Source: Aquisalinus flavus (GTDB taxonomy: Bacteria; Pseudomonadota; Alphaproteobacteria; Caulobacterales; Parvularculaceae). From it: DNA of 64,000 nucleotides. This document shows, in pieces, positions 33,313 to 41,985 of this stretch; position 1 is the stretch's first letter; each line of letters begins with the position of its first letter. The stretch is taken from NCBI RefSeq assembly GCF_022559625.1, contig NZ_CP042288.1, forward strand, positions 2,800,155 to 2,864,154, read 5' to 3'. Both the position numbers and the translations under genes were made by a program. The notes below the pieces were generated by a model. That model saw only the letters and a program-made list of their open reading frames with translations. It had not been told where the DNA came from and did not search any database.

Positions 33313-33912
33313 ATGAGAGCATCCACGCTTGGATCGCTGTGCCTGTCCGTTGCGGCCGGCGTTGCCTTCTTCACCTATTCAACCTCCTCCGCCTTTGCTG
33401 CCGAACCATCCTATGAGAACGGTCAGGTCGTTGAGACCGCGCCGTTCACCGGCGTCGTGCTGGCCGGGGGCGGCGACATCACCATTCGCCGCGGCGAGAC
33501 ATCGTCGGTGCGCATCATCGAGGGCGGCGAGGCGATGAAGATCGAGGTCGATGACGGCTCGCTGTCGATCAGCTGTAAAAAACCCTGCCCGCGCAACACC
33601 AAACTCGAGGTCGAGGTCACGACGGCGCGCCTCGAGGCGATCGTCATCGCCGGCGGCGGCGAGATCGAGGTCAAGGACAGTTTCGACAAGGTCGATGAAC
33701 TGGCCATCGTCATTACCGGCGGCGGGGTCATTGATGCCTTCGGCGCGCCGGCTGACGACGTCGAGATCGCGATCACCGGCGGCGGTGAGATCATGGTGAC
33801 CGCGGAGAAAACGCTGGACGTCGCCATTATCGGTGGCGGTACGATCACCTATCGCGGCGAGCCGGAAATCGACAGGTCAATCATCGGCGGCGGCACCATC
33901 ACCCGGGACTGA
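33313..33912 (+). CDS. DUF2807 (GIN domain) exported protein
   Basis: A 199-residue protein with a signal peptide (residues 1-29, S-S-A-F-A-A). The mature part is a repetitive beta-fold with many glycine triplets at turns (VLAGGGDI, VIAGGGEI, VITGGGVI, AITGGGEI, IIGGGTI twice), the mark of the putative auto-transporter adhesin head GIN domain, DUF2807. The pair K-K-P-C and S-C gives one possible disulfide. It follows the ABC ATPase by 83 bp. Known members are cell-surface or periplasmic and of unclear function. Confidence 0.85.
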   Translation: MRASTLGSLCLSVAAGVAFFTYSTSSAFAAEPSYENGQVVETAPFTGVVLAGGGDITIRRGETSSVRIIEGGEAMKIEVDDGSLSISCKKPCPRNTKLEVEVTTARLEAIVIAGGGEIEVKDSFDKVDELAIVITGGGVIDAFGAPADDVEIAITGGGEIMVTAEKTLDVAIIGGGTITYRGEPEIDRSIIGGGTITRD

Positions 33913-33936
33913 GTGTAGCGGTTGGCATCCATTGAT

Positions 33937-33967
33937 CGGTGACATGAAAGGCTGAATCATGTCACCG
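33937..33967. repeat. 11-bp perfect inverted repeat
   Basis: CGGTGACATGA (33937-33947) and TCATGTCACCG (33957-33967) with a 9-bp spacer. It begins 25 bp after the DUF2807 stop and has no T-run, so it may be a factor-dependent terminator or an operator. Confidence 0.6.
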
Positions 33968-34001
33968 GTGTCAAGTCAGATTTACGTTTTGTACTGACTG
34001 T

Positions 34002-34038
34002 TATCACGGTGGATATGCTGTGATAGTGCCTTGGCACT
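34002..34038. promoter_or_regulatory. Two inverted repeats upstream of the xylanase gene
   Basis: TATCAC (34002-34007) pairs with GTGATA (34020-34025), and AGTGCC-TT-GGCACT (34025-34038) follows directly. Both lie about 240 bp before the xylanase ATG. They are candidate sites for a sugar-responsive regulator, but no such regulator gene is near. Confidence 0.4.
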
Positions 34039-34271
34039 TTCTGCGGGAAAAAATTTTTTTCTCCCGCGCCGGAATTTTTCTCTCGTCGAAATACACCAAT
34101 AAAGAGAACGGGTTTGCTGCCCTCAGCCACGGTGGTTGCGCGAAGGGTGCGGCGCAGCAAACGTATGTAACACTCCGTCTACGGTTGACAGGCTGTTTGT
34201 TAGCGCAAACAGTTTTCCAGTATGCGCGGCATTCACTGCGTATACGAACCATAAAAACAAGGGAGTGAAAA

Positions 34272-35012
34272 ATGAAAAGATCTCTGACAAGGATCCTGAT
34301 GGCGGTCGCGGTGCCGATGGCCATCTGGCTGGGTGGCATGTCCGGTGCCAGTGCCCAGACTGTATCGGCGTGCGACAATTACAATTCCGGCACGGTCGGC
34401 TACTGGTATTCCCAGTATCACGATCAGGGTACGGCATGCCTGAACATGACGACGCAATATGGCGGCGGCTACTACCAGGCCGACTGGAATGTCGGCAGCA
34501 CGGGCGATTTCGTCGGCGGCAAGGGCTGGCAATCGGGCCAGGTCAACCGAAATATCGGCTACAATCTCGGCTATCTCAACTCGTCGTCCGGCCGGTCCTG
34601 GTTTGGCCCCTATGGCTGGTCCTGCGGCACTGTCAGCCAGAACCAGCTGGTCGAATATTATATCATCGAGAGCTGGACCGGTCCGCGCCCGGACGAGTTC
34701 ACCATCGGCTCGAATGCGCAATGGCGGGGCGGGCGTTATATCGGCGATGTCTGGTATGATTTCTACACGGCCTATCGCAGCAACGCGCCGCAGGGCTGCA
34801 ACGGCAATGGTGACAGGAGCTTCTCGCAGGTGTGGAGCGTGCGCCGTTATCCCGTCCAGCAGGGCCAGAACACCACCATCAATTTCGCCACCCACTGGAA
34901 CGAGTGGCAGAACTATGTGACCCTCTATGGCATGGGCTATCAGATCCTCGCGACCGAGGGATATGGCGGGCAGGGCGGCTCCTCTGCCACCGTCTGGGAT
35001 GCCGGCAATTGA
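34272..35012 (+). CDS. Secreted GH11 endo-1,4-beta-xylanase
   Basis: A 246-residue protein of glycoside hydrolase family 11, which cuts the xylan backbone. The signal peptide ends A-S-A-Q (cleavage after residue 28). Family marks run in order: YWYSQYHDQG, WNVGSTGDFVGGKGW, the nucleophile E128 in LVEYYIIESWTGPRP, F-S-Q-V-W-S-V-R-R, F-A-T-H-W-N-E-W and the acid/base E229 in QILATEGYGGQG. It is a single domain without a carbohydrate-binding module. Two cysteine pairs (Cys34, 56, 118, 176) may form disulfides. A terminator follows. No other xylan genes are in the window. Confidence 0.9.
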   Translation: MKRSLTRILMAVAVPMAIWLGGMSGASAQTVSACDNYNSGTVGYWYSQYHDQGTACLNMTTQYGGGYYQADWNVGSTGDFVGGKGWQSGQVNRNIGYNLGYLNSSSGRSWFGPYGWSCGTVSQNQLVEYYIIESWTGPRPDEFTIGSNAQWRGGRYIGDVWYDFYTAYRSNAPQGCNGNGDRSFSQVWSVRRYPVQQGQNTTINFATHWNEWQNYVTLYGMGYQILATEGYGGQGGSSATVWDAGN

Positions 35013-35034
35013 TACATCCCTCGACTGAAGACAG

Positions 35035-35063
35035 AAAAGGCCGGGATCGTTTCCGGCCTTTTT
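35035..35063. terminator. Rho-independent terminator (bidirectional)
   Basis: A 10-bp stem AAAAGGCCGG / CCGGCCTTTT with an 8-base loop and a T-run to 35063. It ends the xylanase transcript, and its distal arm touches the stop codon of the convergent acyltransferase gene. Confidence 0.85.
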
Positions 35064-35997
35064 ATTGCCGGTTACGGAATGTATCCCAGCTCATCCCTTC
35101 TACCAGCGGACCGCTGACATAGGCGCGCAACAACGCCGCCGCCTCTTCGTTATTCTCCGGCAGCTGGTCCGGCATGATCGGTTTGCCGATGACCATGCGA
35201 TAGGTCTGCCCCTTCTTGTTCAGCAGCTCGTGAAACAGCGTCATGTCGCGCAGCTCTGTATTGACCCGCCAGAACCAGTAATAGAGCCATGAATTGCGCG
35301 AGGTCAGATGCGCGGGAATGACCGGACACTGATATTTTTTCGGCAGGGTCGAGACGCTGCTCATCCAGGGCTGTTCCTGCAGCCGCTTGTTCTCGTCCAT
35401 ATAGGCAAGGCGCCCTGACGGGAAGATGACGATGGCCCGTTCCTGCCGGAAGGCTTCGGTCGTGGCCTTCAGCGTCTCGCGTGACTTGGCGCGGGTCTTC
35501 TTCTTCTCGACCCATTCGACCGGAATCAGCATGTCGATCAGGTTCTGGTTGAGGCGGATCGCGTCGGCATTGGCGAAGAAGGCAACGTCCGGCCGCACGC
35601 CCTTGAGCGCATCATAGACGGCGATGCCGTCGGCAATGCCGGTCGGGTGGTTCAGCGCGATCATGCACGTGCCGTCGCGCGGCACATGCTCCAGCCCGGT
35701 GATGTCGAGCTTCAGGGCGAGCTTCTCGCTGACATAATCGAAGGCGTCGCGGGCACGGTAGTCGCCCGCCTCGTTCACCATGCGCACGGCGCGGGGATAG
35801 TCGAGCAGCTGGTTAAGCGCGAGCCGATAGAGCGGCCACAGTTTCGAGCGCGACAGTTTCTCGGCCCGCTCGCGGATCAGGACGTCGACGATATGGGTGT
35901 GCTGGCGCTGATATTTCTCCAGCCGCGCGTCGCGGCGATGCTCGCGCGCGCTCTTTTCTGCTGGGGGTGATGCGTGTGATCCCTGTTCTTCCGTCAC
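35062..35997 (-). CDS. PlsC-like lysophospholipid acyltransferase family protein
   Basis: A 311-residue protein with a PlsC-type acyltransferase domain. The active-site histidine is in MIALNHPTGIADGIAVYD, a variant of NHX4D with five residues between His and Asp. FFANADAIRLNQNL and IVIFPSGRLAYMD follow as motifs II and III (glycine/arginine acceptor-binding part). There is no obvious membrane segment, only a charged, Arg/Lys-rich N-terminus. Enzymes of this group add acyl chains to glycerophospholipids, lyso-ornithine or similar lipids. The exact acceptor is open. Confidence 0.78.
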   Translation of the reverse strand: MTEEQGSHASPPAEKSAREHRRDARLEKYQRQHTHIVDVLIRERAEKLSRSKLWPLYRLALNQLLDYPRAVRMVNEAGDYRARDAFDYVSEKLALKLDITGLEHVPRDGTCMIALNHPTGIADGIAVYDALKGVRPDVAFFANADAIRLNQNLIDMLIPVEWVEKKKTRAKSRETLKATTEAFRQERAIVIFPSGRLAYMDENKRLQEQPWMSSVSTLPKKYQCPVIPAHLTSRNSWLYYWFWRVNTELRDMTLFHELLNKKGQTYRMVIGKPIMPDQLPENNEEAAALLRAYVSGPLVEGMSWDTFRNRQ

Positions 35998-36075
35998 CGG
36001 CTATTCCTGCTGGCTTGTTGATTGGCCACATTAACGCAGATTGCCGGTCCTGTGATAGGGGGCGAGGCTGAAGGA

Positions 36076-36786
36076 CTACAGCGCCGCGTCCTGCTTGGCC
36101 TTCAGCTCGATGCAGGCATTCTTGGCCAGGGTCAGAAGCGCGGTGAACTGCTCCTCGGAGAACGGGTCGCCTTCCGCCGTGCCCTGGATCTCGACGATGC
36201 CGCCCTTGCCGGTGAGGACGAAATTGGCATCCGCCTGGCAGGTGGAATCCTCGGCATAGTCGAGGTCGGTGACGGGCGCGCCATTGACGAGGCCGCAGGA
36301 GATGGCGGCGACGGAATCGACCAGCGGGCTTTGCTTGATGATGCCCTGGGTAACCCCCCAGTCGAGGCATTGTTTCAGCGCCACATAGGCGCCGGTGATC
36401 GAGGCGGTGCGGGTGCCGCCATCGGCCTGGATGACGTCGCAATCGACGAGGATCTGGCGTTCGCCGAGCTTCTTCATGTCGACGACGGCGCGCAAGGAGC
36501 GCCCGATCAGGCGCTGGATTTCCTGGGTGCGGCCGGACTGGGAGATGTTCTTGGCCTCCCGCTTCATGCGTGAATGGGTCGAGCGCGGCAGCATGCCATA
36601 TTCGGCGGTGACCCAGCCCTTGCCCTCGCCGCGCATCCATGGCGGGGTCGTTTCATCCCATGTCGCCGTGCACAGAACATGCGTGTCGCCGAACTTGACG
36701 AGACAGGAGCCCTCGGCGTGCTTGGCATAGCCGGGTTCCAGCGTGACGTCGCGCATTTCGTTGAAGGACCGGCCTGATGGACGCAT
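36076..36786 (-). CDS. rph: Ribonuclease PH
   Basis: A 236-residue phosphorolytic 3'-5' exoribonuclease that trims tRNA ends. The beginning [14 protein letters not shown] is the typical RNase PH start, followed by [16 protein letters not shown], the Arg-rich phosphate region [16 protein letters not shown] and [12 protein letters not shown]. The length fits. In alphaproteobacteria rph is often divergent from hrcA; here a histidine kinase gene stands between the two. Confidence 0.96.
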   Translation of the reverse strand: MRPSGRSFNEMRDVTLEPGYAKHAEGSCLVKFGDTHVLCTATWDETTPPWMRGEGKGWVTAEYGMLPRSTHSRMKREAKNISQSGRTQEIQRLIGRSLRAVVDMKKLGERQILVDCDVIQADGGTRTASITGAYVALKQCLDWGVTQGIIKQSPLVDSVAAISCGLVNGAPVTDLDYAEDSTCQADANFVLTGKGGIVEIQGTAEGDPFSEEQFTALLTLAKNACIELKAKQDAAL

Positions 36787-36892
36787 GGGGTTACTCCCTG
36801 TTGAGCTTGTTTTCTGGTGCGCTCAGGGAGTAGACGGCTGGCCCGATAATGTCGAGGGGGCAATGTCCGGGGCGGCGGAGACCGGCCGGGTC

Positions 36893-38689
36893 TCAGGCGA
36901 TGGTCCCGGTGAGCCTGCGCTCGGGTTGTTTCATTTGCATCGCCGCTAGCTGGCGAAGCAGGTCGCGCCGGTCTATCGGCTTGCTGACATAGGCATCCAT
37001 GCCCCGTGCGAGCAGCTTTTCGCGGTCCCCGGCCATGGCATCGGCGGTCAGCGCGATGACGGGGATATCGGCCCAGGGCGCACCGCTGGCGCGGATGCGG
37101 GAAATGGTCTCATAGCCGTCCATTACAGGCATGTGGATGTCGAGCAGCACGGCATCGAAACTGTCGCTGGCGAGGCACTCCAACGCTGCGGCGCCGTCGC
37201 CGGCCTCGGTCACGTTATAGCCTGCTGGCTCGATGAAGACACGCACGACCTGCCGGTTGACGGCGATATCGTCGACGACGAGCACCCGCAGGGACTTGTT
37301 GGCGGCGGCGTCAGGTTCCGCTTGTGTCTCGTCGGGGTCGCTCGCCGCCGCCTCGACGATTGCGGTAAAGGTCAGTGTAAAGACGGAGCCCTCTGCGGGG
37401 GTGCTCGCTGCGGTGATGTCACCGCCCATCATCCGCGCCAGACGCCGCGAGATGGCAAGGCCGAGACCGGTGCCGCCGAAATTTCGGGTGGTCGAGCCGT
37501 CGGCCTGGCTGAAGGTCTTGAACAGGCGATCCAGCGTCGCTTCGTCCATGCCGATACCGGTGTCGCGCACTTCCACCTTCACGATGGCTTCCGCGCCTTC
37601 GCCCAGGCGCAGGCCCGGCACCGCCGGTTCCGCCCAGGCGGTGATCGCCACCTCGCCCTCGCGGGTGAACTTGACGGCGTTCGACATCAGGTTTGTCAGG
37701 CACTGGCGCACACGAACGGGATCGAAGCTGGCATGCCGGGGCAGCGAATCTTCCAGCGTCAGGGTCAGGCCAATCTTGCGTTCGCCTGCGATGGGAACGA
37801 ACAGGCTGTGGACCGAACCGAGGGTCTGGTGCAAATCGCCATGGGCGCGGTCGATCTCCATCTTGCCGGCCTCGATCTTGGAAATGTCCAGGACGTCATT
37901 GAGGATGCCCATCAGCGACTTGCCGGAATCGATGATCGTCTCGACCTGATCGCGCTGCCGGTCGCCCAGCTTCTCCTGGCTCAGGGCCTGGGCCATGCCG
38001 AGCACGCCATTGAGCGGCGTGCGGATTTCGTGGCTCATCATCGCAAGGAAATCGGATTTGGCGCTGGTCGCCGCCTCGGCCTCGCGGGCGCGGCGGCGGT
38101 TCTCGCGATTGGCCTGTTTCAGGGATTCCTGCAGATCGAGCGTGTGGCGGATGCGCCGGGCGCTGCCGAGGCCGAGCAGGATCAGTAACGAGCCATAGAG
38201 CACGCAGCCGATGATCATCGCGGCGCGCAAGTCGTTGGTGTAGTCCGGATACAGCGCCGGCGACATCGTCGCCATGCGGAAAATGAAGGAGCCGAAGGAC
38301 GGCACGACCCAGACAAGCAGGCCGATGCGCGACAGGGCCAGCGTGTGCGCCCCTGACGTCGCGATCGACAGGACGAGCGCGATCAGGAACATCATGTGCG
38401 GGTCGGACAGGGGATGAACGAACAGCACCGGTAGTGCGAAGAGGCTGCCGCATAGCACAAGCGAGGCGATCATGAGCCGGTGGACAAGGGCTGTTTTTCG
38501 CTTCAGGCCCATCAGCGACGTGCCCATGCGCATGGCAACGCCGCCATAACAGGCGGCAAGCCAGCCGGTCCACCACGCGGAATGCCCGGCGAGGTCGAAA
38601 ATGAAATATTCCAGCGTCATTGCGACCAGCCAGATCGGCGCGCTGGTCAGGTTTGCCCGGTATAAAATGTTCTTTTCTTCGGCTCTCAT
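36893..38689 (-). CDS. Hybrid sensor histidine kinase with receiver domain
   Basis: A 598-residue membrane kinase. Six hydrophobic segments lie in residues about 15-175 with little periplasmic loop, so the signal is probably sensed in the membrane. A coiled coil (S-L-K-Q-A-N-R-E-N-R-R-R-A-R) leads to the phosphorylation helix with H220 (SHEIRTPLNG). The ATPase boxes are LTNLMSNAVKFT, DTGIGM and FGGTGLGLAISRRL. A C-terminal receiver domain has D517 (VLLDIHMPVMDGYE). There is no HPt domain, so the phosphorelay needs a separate HPt protein. It interrupts the usual rph-hrcA pair. Confidence 0.92.
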   Translation of the reverse strand: MRAEEKNILYRANLTSAPIWLVAMTLEYFIFDLAGHSAWWTGWLAACYGGVAMRMGTSLMGLKRKTALVHRLMIASLVLCGSLFALPVLFVHPLSDPHMMFLIALVLSIATSGAHTLALSRIGLLVWVVPSFGSFIFRMATMSPALYPDYTNDLRAAMIIGCVLYGSLLILLGLGSARRIRHTLDLQESLKQANRENRRRAREAEAATSAKSDFLAMMSHEIRTPLNGVLGMAQALSQEKLGDRQRDQVETIIDSGKSLMGILNDVLDISKIEAGKMEIDRAHGDLHQTLGSVHSLFVPIAGERKIGLTLTLEDSLPRHASFDPVRVRQCLTNLMSNAVKFTREGEVAITAWAEPAVPGLRLGEGAEAIVKVEVRDTGIGMDEATLDRLFKTFSQADGSTTRNFGGTGLGLAISRRLARMMGGDITAASTPAEGSVFTLTFTAIVEAAASDPDETQAEPDAAANKSLRVLVVDDIAVNRQVVRVFIEPAGYNVTEAGDGAAALECLASDSFDAVLLDIHMPVMDGYETISRIRASGAPWADIPVIALTADAMAGDREKLLARGMDAYVSKPIDRRDLLRQLAAMQMKQPERRLTGTIA

Positions 38690-38790
38690 CGCCGTAGTAG
38701 AGAGTGATTAGCTTAAAAACTGGTTTGCGGGGTTGAGGAAAATCGCCTGCGTGCCTTGGCGCGGGACAGGAAAGCGAATATTTCAGGCAT

Positions 38791-39822
38791 ATGAGTGTTT
38801 TAACCACCCTCGACAGCCGGACCCGCGAAATCTTCCGCCAGATCGTGGAATCCTACCTTGAATCCGGCGAACCGGTCGGCTCGCGCACCCTGTCGCAAAA
38901 GGGCGGGCTGCAGGTCTCTGCCGCGACCATCCGCAATACCATGGCCGACCTGACCGATTTGGGCCTGCTCCATGCGCCGCATATCTCGGCCGGGCGCCTG
39001 CCGACCGAGCAGGGCTTGCGCATGTTCGTCGACGGGCTGATGGAGATCGGCGATCTGACGGACGAGGAGAGGAGCGCGCTGGAACAGCAGGCGGGCCCCG
39101 GTGCCCGCGCCGACGACATTCTAGGCCAGCTTGCCGGGCGGCTGTCCGGCCTGACGCGCACGGCGGGCCTGGTGCTGACCGGCAAGAGCGACAGCCCGCT
39201 GAAACATATCGAATTCGTCAAGACCGCCCCGGACAAGGCGCTGGTCGTGCTCGTGCATGACAATGGCGATGTCGAGAACCGGGTCATCAACCTGCCTGCC
39301 GGGCTGCCGCCCTCGGCGCTGGAACAGGCGGGCAATTACCTCAACCGCCGCCTGCAGGGCCGTTCGCTCACGGAGGCGCGCCGCCTGGTGCTGGAGGAGG
39401 TCGAGGCCAAGCGCGCCGCCCTCGACGAGCTGACCTCGGACCTCGTGCGCCAGGGTGTCGCCGAAATGGGCGGCGGCGACGGGCTCAACCTGATCGTGCG
39501 CGGGCAGGCAAACCTGCTCGCCGCAGAGACGCTGGAGGATATCGACCGTGTGCGGATGCTGTTCGAGGACCTCGAGCGCCAGCAGGACGTGATCGAGCTG
39601 GTGAAAGCCGCCCAAGACGGAGAGGGCGTGCGCATCTTCATCGGCTCGGAAAACCGGCTGTTCTCGCTGTCGGGCTCCTCGGTCATCGTCGCGCCGTACC
39701 GCGACCGCGACCAGAAAATCGTCGGCGTCCTCGGCGTCATCGGCCCGACAAGGCTGAACTATTCCCGCATCATTCCGATGGTGGACTACACGGCGGAGCT
39801 AGTGACGCGGCTGATTAGGTAG
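38791..39822 (+). CDS. hrcA: Heat-inducible transcription repressor HrcA
   Basis: A 343-residue repressor that binds the CIRCE operator of groESL and other chaperone genes. The winged helix at the N-terminus includes Y-L-E-S-G-E-P-V-G-S-R-T-L-S and VSAATIRNTMADL, and H-I-S-A-G-R-L-P-T follows. The late IFIGSEN and G-V-I-G-P-T-R-L-N-Y are family marks. No CIRCE element is visible in front of hrcA itself, and grpE, often downstream of hrcA, is not here. Confidence 0.95.
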   Translation: MSVLTTLDSRTREIFRQIVESYLESGEPVGSRTLSQKGGLQVSAATIRNTMADLTDLGLLHAPHISAGRLPTEQGLRMFVDGLMEIGDLTDEERSALEQQAGPGARADDILGQLAGRLSGLTRTAGLVLTGKSDSPLKHIEFVKTAPDKALVVLVHDNGDVENRVINLPAGLPPSALEQAGNYLNRRLQGRSLTEARRLVLEEVEAKRAALDELTSDLVRQGVAEMGGGDGLNLIVRGQANLLAAETLEDIDRVRMLFEDLERQQDVIELVKAAQDGEGVRIFIGSENRLFSLSGSSVIVAPYRDRDQKIVGVLGVIGPTRLNYSRIIPMVDYTAELVTRLIR

Positions 39823-39886
39823 GCGCCGGAACCGTCTCCGCCATTCCGCCGTTCCCTGAGGTGAAACAGATTTCAGGAGGCCAACC

Positions 39887-40444
39887 ATGCAGAACGGAAA
39901 GTCGAATTACTGGCGGTTCGCGGCGATGATCGGCACGTCGATGGTCGTGATGTTCGTCCTGATGTATTTCAACACCTATGCGCTCGAGCATGTGCGCTGG
40001 AGCGAGACAAGATTCTACATGATTTTCATCATGGGTGCGGCAATGGCAATCGTCATGCTGTCCTTCATGCTCGGCATGTATACGGACAAGAAGATCAACC
40101 TGGCCATTTTCGGCGGCAGCATCGTGGTGCTGATCGCGGCGCTCTATCTGGTTCGCAGCCAGGTGACGATCAAGGACCGGTCCTATATGAGCGCGATGAT
40201 CCCGCACCACTCCATCGCCATCATGACCAGCGAGCGGGCAGATATCGACGATGTGCGTGTGCGTGAGCTGGCCGACAAGATCATCGAGGCCCAGCGCCGC
40301 GAAATCAAGGAAATGGAATGGCTGATCGCCGACATCGCCGCCAATGGCCTGGCGACGAGTGAGGCCGAGGCGGAAGAGCGTCCAATGCCTGGTTATGAAG
40401 GCGACCTTGATCCGGCTGAGCCGGCCGGGTCAGATGTCGGGTGA
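39887..40444 (+). CDS. DUF305-type membrane protein
   Basis: A 185-residue protein with four hydrophobic segments (about 10-28, 42-60, 68-90) and then a C-terminal DUF305-like helical part: MIPHHSIAIMTSERA, I-I-E-A-Q-R-R-E-I-K-E-M-E-W-L. This His-His and Q-R-x-E-I layout is the mark of DUF305, a four-helix fold linked in many bacteria to copper handling. The acidic tail is not conserved. Its stop overlaps the convergent MscS gene by 15 bp. Confidence 0.82.
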   Translation: MQNGKSNYWRFAAMIGTSMVVMFVLMYFNTYALEHVRWSETRFYMIFIMGAAMAIVMLSFMLGMYTDKKINLAIFGGSIVVLIAALYLVRSQVTIKDRSYMSAMIPHHSIAIMTSERADIDDVRVRELADKIIEAQRREIKEMEWLIADIAANGLATSEAEAEERPMPGYEGDLDPAEPAGSDVG

Positions 40445-41698
40445 GGCGGCGCCCGCCATTCCCGTTATCTGAAAATCAGCCCCCGACGGCTGCTGATAGA
40501 TCCTCAGGTCGAACTCGCGGGCGGCGGCCAATACGTGGTCGAAGATGTCGGCCTGGATTGATTCGTACTCGGCCCATATCGTCGTCGTGGTGAAGACATA
40601 GATCTCGATCGGCAGGCCGGTGGCGACCGGCTCCAGCTGGCGCACGAGGAAGGTCAGGTCCTTCGAGATCATCGGGTGGTTCTTCAGGTAGAATTCCAGC
40701 CAGGCGCGGAACGTGCCGATATTGGTCATGCGCCTGCCGTTGATCAGGCTCGCCGGGTCGATGCCGTGCTTGTCGTTATAGGTGGCAAGCTCGCGCGTCT
40801 TTTGCTCGATATAGGGCTTGAGCTGCTGCACCTTCGACAGGCGCGCGATGTCGTCATCGCTCAGGAAGCGGATCGTTGACAGATCGACATGGACCGAGCG
40901 CTTGATCCGCCGCCCGCCGGTCTCCTGCATGCCGCGCCAGTTGCGGAAGCTTTCATTGATCAGCGCCTGGGTCGGCACCGTGGTGATGGTCTTGTCGAAA
41001 TTGCGCACCTTGACCGTGGTCAGCGCAATGTCCTCGACATCGCCGTCGAGATCGTATTTGCTCATGGTGATCCAGTCGCCGATGGCGACCATCTGGTTCG
41101 ATGACAGCTGGATGCCGGCGACGAAGCCGAGGATCGGGTCCTTGAACACGAACATGAAGACGGCGGCGAGCGCCCCGAGCCCGGCAAGGAAAGTCAGCGG
41201 GCTTTCACCCAGCAGCAGCGACAGCACCGAGATGAAGCCGCCGAGATAGATCAGCAGCTTGGCGACCTGCACGAAGGAGCGGATCGGCATCTGACGCGAC
41301 ATCGGGAAGGTGCGGTAGATTTCAAGCCCTGCGTTCAGCAACCCGTCGAGGAACAGGACGCCGGTCACGACCATGTAGATGAAGCTGGCCGTGACGATGA
41401 GGGCGGCGGCCTGCGGGAAGCCAGCCAGTGCCTGCGGCGCCAGCCAGTAGATGATCAGCGCCGGGGCGAGTTGCGACAGCCGCTCGAACACACGGTGGCG
41501 CAACAGGATATCGTCGCGGGTCGTCTGGGTGCCCTTGATCACGGTCTTGACGATGCGGTAGATGATCAGCCTGGTGACGAAATTGGCGAGAAAGGCCAGT
41601 ATGGCGATGGCTGCAAGCGCGAGGCCGGCGACGAGATAGATGTTCTGCGCACCCGGCATGCCGATCTGCAGCAAGATATCTGAGATGGTGTCCAGCAT
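40430..41698 (-). CDS. MscS family mechanosensitive ion channel
   Basis: A 422-residue channel protein with five hydrophobic helices. The pore helix region is LTFLAGLGALAAVFMFVFKDPILGFVAG, which I cite in part (F-K-D-P-I-L-G-F), and the beta domain I-A-L-T-T-V-K-V-R-N-F-D and V-P-T-Q-A-L-I-N-E-S follows. The long C-terminal part with R-L-E-like K-N-H-P-M-I resembles YbdG, the miniconductance class. It should open under membrane tension during osmotic downshift. Confidence 0.9.
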   Translation of the reverse strand: MLDTISDILLQIGMPGAQNIYLVAGLALAAIAILAFLANFVTRLIIYRIVKTVIKGTQTTRDDILLRHRVFERLSQLAPALIIYWLAPQALAGFPQAAALIVTASFIYMVVTGVLFLDGLLNAGLEIYRTFPMSRQMPIRSFVQVAKLLIYLGGFISVLSLLLGESPLTFLAGLGALAAVFMFVFKDPILGFVAGIQLSSNQMVAIGDWITMSKYDLDGDVEDIALTTVKVRNFDKTITTVPTQALINESFRNWRGMQETGGRRIKRSVHVDLSTIRFLSDDDIARLSKVQQLKPYIEQKTRELATYNDKHGIDPASLINGRRMTNIGTFRAWLEFYLKNHPMISKDLTFLVRQLEPVATGLPIEIYVFTTTTIWAEYESIQADIFDHVLAAAREFDLRIYQQPSGADFQITGMAGAASPDI

Positions 41699-41793
41699 GG
41701 TCCTGCCCCCTGGATTGCTGCATCCAGCCTAGAGTGATGCGGCAAGGAATAACAAGGTTGAGAGCGTGCGGGTATTTCAGGAGAGAAGGCCTA

Positions 41794-41824
41794 GGCCTTA
41801 AGGCATAAAATGCCATAAGGCCTT
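41794..41824. terminator. Hairpin, possible bidirectional terminator
   Basis: AGGCCTTA (41794-41801) and TAAGGCCT (41817-41824) enclose a second stem GGCAT-AAA-ATGCC. It lies upstream of the channel gene and downstream of the bfr gene on the same strand. No long T-run follows, so its role as terminator of bfr is not certain. Confidence 0.45.
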
Positions 41825-41875
41825 GTCTGACGAAATCCCTTAGCAGTTATTGATCGTGATGTGGATATGATGATC

Positions 41876-41975
41876 CTTCGTGGCCGCTTTGCGGCACCCC
41901 AGGATGAGGATTCTCTCGGGACTGAACCCTCATCCTGAGGTGGCTTCGAAGAAGCCCTCGAAGGACGAGGGTTGT
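41876..41975. repeat. REP-like palindromic element with three stems
   Basis: CAGGATGAGG and CCTCATCCTG form one stem, CCCTCATCCT pairs with AGGACGAGGG, and GGCTTC-GAA-GAAGCC is nested inside. The motif around CCTCATCCTGAGG is of the dispersed type common in alphaproteobacterial intergenic DNA. Only one copy is in the window. Confidence 0.65.
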
Positions 41976-41985
41976 ATTGCGCGCG

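Larger units (their letters stand above)
33913..34271. other. AT-rich regulatory stretch upstream of the xylanase gene
   Basis: About 360 bp without a credible gene, clearly poorer in GC than its neighbours. It holds the inverted repeats at 33937-33967 and 34002-34038, a GCGGGA...TCCCGC inverted repeat around an A/T run (34043-34067), and probably the xylanase promoter. Confidence 0.6.

Noticed and set aside
38690..38790. CIRCE element before hrcA
   Set aside because: No TTAGCACTC-N9-GAGTGCTAA-like repeat is present in the leader.
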